This document shows positions 31,044 to 36,797 of a DNA stretch of 36,797 bases, piece after piece; position 1 is the stretch's first letter, and every line of letters begins with the position of its first letter. This DNA comes from an uncultured Bacteroidales bacterium (GTDB taxonomy: Bacteria; Bacteroidota; Bacteroidia; Bacteroidales; Muribaculaceae). Both the position numbers and the translations under genes were made by a program. Location of the stretch: contig CAMWHE010000022.1 of the NCBI GenBank assembly GCA_947173955.1, forward strand, positions 1-36,797, read 5' to 3'. A model generated the notes under the pieces. It searched no databases. It was given only the letters and a program-made list of their open reading frames with translations, and was not told the origin of the DNA.

Positions 31044-31952
31044 ATGCTTATGGAAGGCATTGATAACTACGGCGCTAACTCCATGCAGGCTGCTCTCGAC
31101 GGCTTGTCGGAGCCTCCGTGCGCCATGCCGCGCCGCCACCATGCTCCGCTGCTGTCGCAGGACGAGGTGAGGGAGATTGTCGACCTCTGCCGGTCGATCC
31201 TCTTTCCGGGCTTCTTCGGCCCGGCCGACGTCAACCACGAAAACCTGTATTTCCGCATAGGCGTGGCTCTCGACGAGCTGCGCGAGAAGCTCGAGAGGCA
31301 GGTCACGGCCGCCCTCTGCTATCTGGTCGACAATGTGACCGCAGGCGAACTGTCGGCCCTGCGCCACAAGAGTTCCATGATAGCCGACAGCTTCATAGGC
31401 TCGCTGACCGCAATCCGCGGGACGCTGATGACCGACGTAGCGGCCATCTATGCAGGCGACCCCGCTGCCGACTCCGAAGCCGAGATCATCATCTGCTACC
31501 CCGGGGTCAAGGCCATAGCCAACTACCGCATCGCCCACCGGCTCCTTGAGCTCGGCGTCCCCGTAATCCCGCGCCTGATCTCCGAGCAGGCCCACTCGGA
31601 GACCGGCATCGACATACACCCCGCCGCCACTATAGGCCATAGCTTCATGATCGACCACGGCACGGGCATAGTCGTGGGCGCCACTGCCATCATAGGCCAT
31701 CACTGCCGCCTCTATCAGGGCGTCACGTTAGGAGCACGCAGCTTCGCCAAGGACGAGAGCGGCAATATCATCAAGGGAGAGCCGCGCCACCCCATCCTGG
31801 GCGACAATGTCACCGTCTACTCCAACTCGACACTTCTGGGACGCATCACCGTCGGCGATGATGCCGTCATAGGCGGCAACCTGTGGGTCACCCGCGATGT
31901 CGCCCCCGGAGAGCGCCTCGTCCAGCAGTCGGCGGCCAACAATCACAGATAA
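31044..31952 (+). CDS. cysE: Serine O-acetyltransferase
   Basis: A 302-residue enzyme making O-acetylserine from serine and acetyl-CoA, the first step of cysteine synthesis. The N-terminal half is helical (DEVREIVDLCRSILFPGFFG; HENLYFRIGVALDELREKLE). The catalytic left-handed beta-helix starts at HSETGIDIHPAATIGHSFMI and runs through DHGTGIVVGATAIIGHHCRL and YQGVTLGARSF; the DHGTG histidine-aspartate region and YQGVTLG are hallmarks of serine acetyltransferases. It is of the longer form usual in Bacteroidetes rather than the E. coli CysE length. Start: ATG at 31044 or 31050, both after the -7 element. No cysK is adjacent. It leads a plus-strand cluster, with the RNA methyltransferase starting 22 bases later. 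Confidence 0.88.
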   Translation: MLMEGIDNYGANSMQAALDGLSEPPCAMPRRHHAPLLSQDEVREIVDLCRSILFPGFFGPADVNHENLYFRIGVALDELREKLERQVTAALCYLVDNVTAGELSALRHKSSMIADSFIGSLTAIRGTLMTDVAAIYAGDPAADSEAEIIICYPGVKAIANYRIAHRLLELGVPVIPRLISEQAHSETGIDIHPAATIGHSFMIDHGTGIVVGATAIIGHHCRLYQGVTLGARSFAKDESGNIIKGEPRHPILGDNVTVYSNSTLLGRITVGDDAVIGGNLWVTRDVAPGERLVQQSAANNHR

Positions 31953-31974
31953 CATCTACACAAAATACATCTTT

Positions 31975-33522
31975 ATGTCACAGCAATTTGAAATGGTAGC
32001 CAAGACCTTCAGCGGACTCGAGGAAGTCCTCGCCGAAGAGCTTCGCAACCTCGGAGCGCTCAATGTCGAGCCCGGCAAGCGCATGGTATCTTTCGAAGGC
32101 GACCTGGCCATGCTCTACAAGGCCAACCTTTGCTGCCGCACAGCCCTGCGCATCCTCAAGCCCATATATAAATTCATCGCGACCGACCCCGACACGCTCT
32201 ATCAGATGACGAAAGAATATGACTGGGGCTCGATACTGTCGCCCGACAAGACATTTGCCATCGACACCGTGACCTACAGCGACGAATTTACCCACTCGCG
32301 CTTCGTGACCTATCGCGTCAAGGACGCTATCGTCGACTGGTTCACCGACCGTCTCGGCGAGGGAAAACGCCCCGGCGTGCGCCTCCAGGATGCTGATGTG
32401 ATGATCAACGTCCATATCGCCGGCGACCGCGTGACTCTGTCGCTCGATTCGTCGGGCGAGTCGCTCCACCGCCGCGGCTGGCGTGTGGCCCAGACCGAAG
32501 CGCCCATCAACGAGGTGCTTGCCGCCGGCATCATACTGATGAGCGGATGGCGTGGCGACAAGCCCTTCATCGACCCGATGTGCGGCTCCGGCACATTCCT
32601 GATCGAGGCCGCTCTCATCGCAGCCAACATCAATCCGGGCATCTACCGCAAGGGCTTCGCCTTCGAGCAGTGGCCTGACTTCGACCGCGACCTCTACGAC
32701 TCGATCTATAATGACGACTCCGGGGAGCGCACCCCCTCCTGCCCCATCATAGGCGCCGATATGTCGCCCAAAGCGCTGGCCATCGCTACGGAGAATGTCA
32801 AAAGCGCCGGTCTGGCCCGCTATATCGACCTGCAGCTCAAGCCGCTGTCGCAGTGGACGGCAGCTCCTGCTGACGGTGTGATCGTCACCAATCCCCCCTA
32901 TGGCGAGCGTATCAGCGTGGCCGACATGGAAGGCCTCTACGAGCTTATCGGCAACAAGCTTAAGAATGTATTCACAGGCTATCATGCATGGATCATATCG
33001 AGCAACATCGAACTGTTCAATGCCATCCACCTCTCCCCGTCGGCAAAGATTCCATTGCTCAACGGAGCGCTCGAATGTGAGCTCCGCGAATACATCATAT
33101 TTGAAGGCGACTACAAGAGCTTCCGCGCCCAGGGCAAGAAACTGCATCGCGGCGACGAGCAGCCGGAACCGGGCAAGACAGCCCGCGGCCGTCGCCTGAC
33201 CGACACCGAGTGGAAGCGTGACGCACGTCGCAAGGGATTCGGAGGTAAAGACGGACGCTCCGCCGACAAGGGCGAACGCAAGGACTTCAGGCGCCGCGAC
33301 GACCGCCCGTTCAGCGACCGCAAGCCGTTTGCCGAACGCAAGCCCTTCACTCACCGACGCGACTCCGACGAGCGCCCCGAGGCTACAGAAAGCGAAAACC
33401 CGCTCTTCGCCCGCCGCAATCCCATGGCTCTCTCGATGCTGCAGGGTAAGACTCCGTCGCTTCCACCGGCAGAAGGACCTCTGATGCGCCCGCGCCGTGG
33501 CTGGAAAAAGAAAAATGACTAA
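31975..33522 (+). CDS. THUMP-domain RNA methyltransferase (RlmL N-terminal-like)
   Basis: A 515-residue SAM-dependent methyltransferase that probably makes N2-methylguanosine in 23S rRNA, by similarity to the N-terminal half of E. coli RlmL. KTFSGLEEVLAEELRNLGA at 10-28 and the following region form the ferredoxin-like and THUMP RNA-binding part. Residues 198-213 (FIDPMCGSGTFLIEAA) are the SAM-binding motif and NPPYGE (306-311) is the catalytic N6/N2-type motif. It lacks the second methyltransferase domain of E. coli RlmL, as is usual for this shorter family. From about residue 385 there is an Arg/Lys/Asp-rich, low-complexity tail (RRRDDRPFSDRKPFAERKPF), likely disordered. The ATG at 31975 is 22 bases after the acetyltransferase stop; the longer open frame overlapping that gene is not needed. 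Confidence 0.85.
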   Translation: MSQQFEMVAKTFSGLEEVLAEELRNLGALNVEPGKRMVSFEGDLAMLYKANLCCRTALRILKPIYKFIATDPDTLYQMTKEYDWGSILSPDKTFAIDTVTYSDEFTHSRFVTYRVKDAIVDWFTDRLGEGKRPGVRLQDADVMINVHIAGDRVTLSLDSSGESLHRRGWRVAQTEAPINEVLAAGIILMSGWRGDKPFIDPMCGSGTFLIEAALIAANINPGIYRKGFAFEQWPDFDRDLYDSIYNDDSGERTPSCPIIGADMSPKALAIATENVKSAGLARYIDLQLKPLSQWTAAPADGVIVTNPPYGERISVADMEGLYELIGNKLKNVFTGYHAWIISSNIELFNAIHLSPSAKIPLLNGALECELREYIIFEGDYKSFRAQGKKLHRGDEQPEPGKTARGRRLTDTEWKRDARRKGFGGKDGRSADKGERKDFRRRDDRPFSDRKPFAERKPFTHRRDSDERPEATESENPLFARRNPMALSMLQGKTPSLPPAEGPLMRPRRGWKKKND

Positions 33523-33555
33523 TTACCAACCCCCATATCCCCCTCAACCATCCTT

Positions 33556-34836
33556 ATGAATATACTCCTTTTAGGCTCCGGCGGTCGCGAATCTGCTCTC
33601 GCGTGGAAAATGTCACAAAGCCCTCTGACCGACAAACTATATATAGCCCCGGGCAACGGCGGAACAGACGCTTACGGCGTCAACGTAGCCATCAGCCCCA
33701 CCGATTTCAAGGCAATCGACAGATTTGTAGCCGACAATGCCATCGACATGATAGTCGTGGGCAATGAAGACCCGCTCGTTGCCGGCATATACGACTATTT
33801 CGAGAGTAAGCCCGTGCTCGTGGTCGGCCCTTCCAAGGCCGGCGCCGCCCTCGAAGGGAGCAAGGACTTCGCCAAGGACTTCATGACACGCCATGGCATC
33901 CCGACGGCACGCTACCGCAGCTTTACCGCAGCTACCATCGAGGATGGCTACAAGTTTCTCGAGACCCTGACTCCTCCCTACGTTCTCAAGGCCGACGGAC
34001 TCGCAGCCGGAAAAGGCGTGCTGATCATCGACTCGCTCGACGAGGCCAAAAAGTCGCTCCGCGAGATGCTCGACGGAATGTTCGGCGGAGCATCGGCCAC
34101 CGTCGTCATCGAAGAGTTCCTGTCGGGAATCGAATGTTCTGTCTTCGTCCTGACCGACGGCAATGGAGGCTATCGCGTTCTGCCTGTGGCAAAGGACTAC
34201 AAGCGCATCGGCGAGGGTGACACCGGACTCAATACCGGCGGCATGGGCGCTGTAAGCCCCGTACCGTTCGCCGACGAAGCTTTCATGAAGAAGGTGACCG
34301 AGCGGATCATCGAGCCGACAATCCGCGGCCTGATTGCCGACGGAATCACCTATCGCGGATTCATCTTCCTGGGTCTCATCAACGTGGGAGGCGAGCCGAT
34401 GGTAATCGAATATAACGTGCGCATGGGCGACCCGGAGACCGAGGCCGTGATGCTCCGCATCGGCTCCGACCTTGTGGAGCTGATGAAGGCGGCCGCGCAA
34501 GGCTCGCTCGGCGACCTGCCGCTGATCCATGATCCGCGCACGGCTGTGACCGTAATGATGGTATCGGGCGGCTACCCCGGCTCCTACCCCAAAGGAAAGA
34601 CTGTCACAGGACTCGACAAAGTGTCAGACTCGATACTGTTCCACGCAGGCACCAAGCGTCTTGACGACGGATCGCTCGTCACTTCCGGCGGCCGCGTCAT
34701 TGCCGCCAGCTCCTACGGAAACTCTATCGCCGAAGCGCTTGAAAACAGCTTTAAGGCAGTGTCGGCCGTAGATTTCGACGGCAAATACTTCCGCCGCGAC
34801 ATAGGCCGCGACCTGATGGATCTCGAAAACGCATAA
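33556..34836 (+). CDS. purD: Phosphoribosylamine-glycine ligase (GAR synthetase)
   Basis: A 426-residue ATP-grasp enzyme, the second step of purine synthesis: phosphoribosylamine plus glycine plus ATP gives glycinamide ribonucleotide. The N-terminal domain opens with ILLLGSGGRESALAWK; most PurD proteins have GGREHA, so the histidine is a serine here. IAPGNGGT (about 31-38) and VGNEDPLVAG (about 74-83) are conserved. The ATP-grasp part includes VLKADGLAAGKGVLI (about 142-156) and the late EYNVRMGDPETEAVMLRI (about 283-300), which carries metal ligands. DTGLNTGGMGAVSP is the family signature. It is 33 bases after the methyltransferase gene and 30 before the membrane-protein gene, with no promoter seen in either gap. 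Confidence 0.95.
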   Translation: MNILLLGSGGRESALAWKMSQSPLTDKLYIAPGNGGTDAYGVNVAISPTDFKAIDRFVADNAIDMIVVGNEDPLVAGIYDYFESKPVLVVGPSKAGAALEGSKDFAKDFMTRHGIPTARYRSFTAATIEDGYKFLETLTPPYVLKADGLAAGKGVLIIDSLDEAKKSLREMLDGMFGGASATVVIEEFLSGIECSVFVLTDGNGGYRVLPVAKDYKRIGEGDTGLNTGGMGAVSPVPFADEAFMKKVTERIIEPTIRGLIADGITYRGFIFLGLINVGGEPMVIEYNVRMGDPETEAVMLRIGSDLVELMKAAAQGSLGDLPLIHDPRTAVTVMMVSGGYPGSYPKGKTVTGLDKVSDSILFHAGTKRLDDGSLVTSGGRVIAASSYGNSIAEALENSFKAVSAVDFDGKYFRRDIGRDLMDLENA

Positions 34837-34866
34837 ACCGACTGCTTCCCGGATCACTACCCGACT

Positions 34867-35853
34867 ATGACTGCTCGCGCCATAACCGACTTCTTGCATT
34901 CCCGACCGGGCGGACGCCTGCTCAGTCTGGTCGGACTGCTGCTGATCGCCGGCGGATACTACCTCGGAGCCAATCAGACTCCCGAGGGGGTGACACCCGC
35001 TATCGGAGGATGGGGGGGGGCAGGTTGCGCGTTAGCCGCCACCGTAGCTGTCATCAGCCTGCTGCGGCTCATCAACAAACAATTCAACATCATGCGGAGC
35101 GAGAGCTCGCTCGGAGCCACCGTCACTGTGGCGATGGCGGCCGCCATACCCTGGGTAGCCACCACGATATGGGCCGCATGGATGCTGCCTGGAGTGCTGC
35201 TCATCGGAAGCTATCTGCTATTCGCGACATACGGCGAACTGACCCCTACCCGCACCGTCTACCTGATATTTACCCTGACCACGGCCTCCGCCTTCATTGT
35301 CCCGCAGGCGCTGTTCTATCTGCCGGTCATCCTGATCGGATGCGTGCAGATGCGTATTTTCAGCCTGAGGGTAGCCATTGCCGCCTTACTCGGCATAGTG
35401 ACGCCGGCATGGATAGCCGTAGGATTCGGGCTCTGCCCGATTGACAGGCTGCCCCTCCCCTCCGTAGAGTTTTCCGGTGACATATTTTCCCGCCTGCTGG
35501 TCGAGCCGGAGATGCTGGCAGGCGTTGCCGTAATAGTCCTGTTCGGACTTATAGCGATGGGCGGCAACCTGTATAAACTATTGCGCTACAACGCATTCAC
35601 ACGCGCCACCAACGGATTTCTCACCCTTCTGTTTCTCGCGACACTTCTGCTGCTGATCATGGATATCAACAATCTGACCGTCTATATCCCGCTGCTCATC
35701 GTCCTTGCCGGATATCAGGTGACACTCTTCTTCGTCACCCGCCACACCGACCGCAGCTGGATCGGCATAGCCATCGTGACAGCTATTTTCTGGGGACTAT
35801 ATTTATGGAATCTATGGATTACACTACCAGCCGCACAGACGCCCGCAGCATGA
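34867..35853 (+). CDS. Polytopic inner-membrane protein of unknown function
   Basis: A 328-residue protein I cannot assign to a named family. About nine hydrophobic segments are visible, for example LLSLVGLLLIAGGYYLG, LPGVLLIGSYLLFATYG, TTASAFIVPQALFYLPVILIG, VAIAALLGIVTPAWIAVGFG, MLAGVAVIVLFGLIAMGG, FLTLLFLATLLLLIM and VYIPLLIVLAGYQVTLFFV, so it lies in the inner membrane. No transporter signature is obvious. A run of nine G at 35012-35020 encodes part of a Gly-rich loop near residue 50. The gene overlaps pdxB by four bases (ATGA at 35850-35853), indicating translational coupling. Confidence 0.75.
   Translation: MTARAITDFLHSRPGGRLLSLVGLLLIAGGYYLGANQTPEGVTPAIGGWGGAGCALAATVAVISLLRLINKQFNIMRSESSLGATVTVAMAAAIPWVATTIWAAWMLPGVLLIGSYLLFATYGELTPTRTVYLIFTLTTASAFIVPQALFYLPVILIGCVQMRIFSLRVAIAALLGIVTPAWIAVGFGLCPIDRLPLPSVEFSGDIFSRLLVEPEMLAGVAVIVLFGLIAMGGNLYKLLRYNAFTRATNGFLTLLFLATLLLLIMDINNLTVYIPLLIVLAGYQVTLFFVTRHTDRSWIGIAIVTAIFWGLYLWNLWITLPAAQTPAA
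35012..35020 (+). repeat. Homopolymer tract of nine G inside a coding region
   Basis: T-G9-C at 35011-35021 lies in the early coding region of the membrane protein (TGG GGG GGG GCA). Change by one base would shift the frame after about 52 residues. Such tracts slip in replication and are also error-prone in sequencing; the frame is intact as given. Confidence 0.9.
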
Positions 35854-36788
35854 AACCCCGCGTCATCGCTGACGCCAACATACCCTTCCTGACCGAACTG
35901 CTTGGCGACTCGGTCGAACTCATCAGGCTCGCTCCGACAGATATCACGGCCGAAACTATGCGCGAGGCCGACGCACTGATAACCCGCACGCGCACCCGAT
36001 GCGACGCCCGGCTGCTTGACGGCTCGCGATGCCGGTTTATAGCCACCGCGACAATCGGCACCGATCACATCGACTTCCCCTATTGCGCCTCCCGCGGGAT
36101 AACCGTAGCGAGCGCTCCGGGATGCAACGCGCCTGCCGTCGCCCAGTATGTGCTTGCATCCGCGCTGCGCCTTATCGGCGACAGACGACCGGAAGAACTT
36201 ACACTCGGCATCGTAGGCGTCGGCCATGTAGGCTCGATCGTGGAGCGCTGGGCTCGCGGCTTAGGCTTTCGCCTGCTCCTCTGCGACCCTCCCCGCGAGG
36301 AAGCTGAAGGATGCGACAGGTTTGTATCCCTCGGCGAGATAGCCCGCCGGGCCGACATCATAACATTTCACACACCGCACACCCTCACCGGACCATACGC
36401 CACCCACCATCTGGCCGACAGCTCATTTTTCAGTTCTCTGGAGCGTCAGCCTATAATCATCAACTCAGCCCGCGGCCCGATCACCGATACCACGGCACTG
36501 CTCGACGCCATCGATGCCGGTAAAGTCGGCTCCGTAGTCATCGACTGCTGGGAAGGAGAACCCGATATCAACCTCGACCTGCTGGACAACGCAGCCTACG
36601 CCACACCGCATATCGCCGGCTACTCAGCCGAAGGGAAAGCGCGCGCATCGCTTATGGCCGCCCGGGCCCTCGCCGACCATTTCGGTATCAGATTCGCCCC
36701 GTCGATTCCCGTGCCGCACGATGCCCCTGCGACCGTCACAGCCGCACAGCTGCTCCAAAGCTACGCACTTTGTCTTATACACAACTGA
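35850..36788 (+). CDS. pdxB: Erythronate-4-phosphate dehydrogenase, truncated by the contig end
   Basis: NAD-dependent D-2-hydroxyacid dehydrogenase family enzyme of pyridoxal-phosphate synthesis, oxidising 4-phosphoerythronate. The nucleotide-binding motif LGIVGVGHVGSIVERWARGLG is at about 119-139. Catalytic residues are visible: Arg208 in NSARGPITD, an acidic residue in CWEGEPDI (about 233-240) and His254 in TPHIAGYSAEGKA, the last being specific for PdxB. ATATIGTDHIDF near 65-75 also fits. The ATG at 35850 overlaps the previous stop. The frame gives 312 residues, against about 350-380 in full-length relatives; the last five residues and the stop come from sequence that looks like adapter (from 36771), so the C-terminal dimerisation domain is missing from the data rather than from the gene. 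Confidence 0.85.
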   Translation: MKPRVIADANIPFLTELLGDSVELIRLAPTDITAETMREADALITRTRTRCDARLLDGSRCRFIATATIGTDHIDFPYCASRGITVASAPGCNAPAVAQYVLASALRLIGDRRPEELTLGIVGVGHVGSIVERWARGLGFRLLLCDPPREEAEGCDRFVSLGEIARRADIITFHTPHTLTGPYATHHLADSSFFSSLERQPIIINSARGPITDTTALLDAIDAGKVGSVVIDCWEGEPDINLDLLDNAAYATPHIAGYSAEGKARASLMAARALADHFGIRFAPSIPVPHDAPATVTAAQLLQSYALCLIHN

Positions 36789-36797
36789 CGCATCCGA
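36771..36797. other. Probable Nextera/Tn5 adapter read-through at the contig end
   Basis: The last bases, TGTCTTATACACAACTGACG and on to CATCCGA, closely follow the Tn5 mosaic end CTGTCTCTTATACACATCT continued by the Nextera adapter GACGCTGCCGA. Differences are a two-base deletion and three mismatches over 27 bases, as expected from low-quality read ends. It is not genomic sequence in my view. Confidence 0.8.

Noticed and set aside
31978-33354. A 458-codon minus-strand frame opposite the RNA methyltransferase gene
   Set aside because: It is an antisense shadow in GC-rich coding DNA. The plus frame has clear methyltransferase motifs and the minus frame has no recognisable domain.
35010-35444. 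A 144-codon alternative frame after the nine-G tract
   Set aside because: It has no membrane character or domain and is probably just the out-of-frame reading of the membrane-protein gene.

Overview
The window is a moderately GC-rich piece of a Bacteroidales genome. A gut member of the Muribaculaceae type is my best guess, but the family is an inference. The evidence is several promoters of the Bacteroidetes form (TTG/TTTG, about 19 bases, TAnnTTTG), lipoprotein fimbrillins with DUF5119 and DUF3575 partners, TamL, BspA-like repeats, and C-terminal domains of the type IX secretion kind. Both ends look like contig edges. The last 27 bases resemble Nextera/Tn5 adapter read-through, and the first gene stops at the left edge in a way that suggests disruption by a mobile element.

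Layout. 1-2,560: an AT-rich, probably acquired segment on the minus strand, with a BspA-like leucine-rich-repeat lipoprotein followed at once by a short DUF2971 protein. Its leader holds a strong nested inverted repeat that could be a structured RNA. 2,608-9,448: a DUF4919 protein, a convergent nitroreductase, a divergent Dxs-like enzyme, then tamL, cdd and a tiny cysteine-rich lipoprotein. 9,449-10,056: no gene, but a 286-base palindromic array of six hairpins (REPIN/MITE-like). 10,057-19,074 (minus): a six-gene fimbrial operon, in transcription order an OmpA-like/coiled-coil/DUF3575 protein, a DUF5119 lipoprotein, three fimbrillins and a large probable tip subunit. 19,294-20,416: DUF1893 and WG-repeat proteins. 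20,496-28,260 (minus): two very large secreted adhesin-like proteins with T9SS-type tails. 28,540-30,813 (minus): pnp. 31,044 to the end: a tight plus-strand cluster of serine acetyltransferase, a THUMP RNA methyltransferase, purD, a membrane protein and pdxB.

How it fits together. Much of the window serves the cell surface: the fimbrial operon, the two T9SS-type proteins, the BspA lipoprotein and TamL (outer-membrane assembly). All four fimbrial structural subunits share a Ser-Arg-Ala motif 26-39 residues after the lipidated cysteine, the expected place for arginine-specific maturation. A strong hairpin just after the first fimbrillin could let its transcript outnumber those of the minor subunits. 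The right-hand cluster is housekeeping metabolism.

Most interesting points: (1) the Dxs-like enzyme keeps its thiamine-diphosphate machinery but lacks two phosphate-binding arginines and an aspartate of true Dxs; (2) the structured leader of the BspA gene has mutually exclusive pairings; (3) the six-hairpin palindrome; (4) a TolA-like alanine-rich helix joins an OmpA-like domain to a probable outer-membrane domain in the fimbrial operon; (5) tamL and the DUF1893 gene appear to be leaderless; (6) both contig ends affect the genes there. I see no CRISPR array, tRNA, rRNA or intact insertion sequence.
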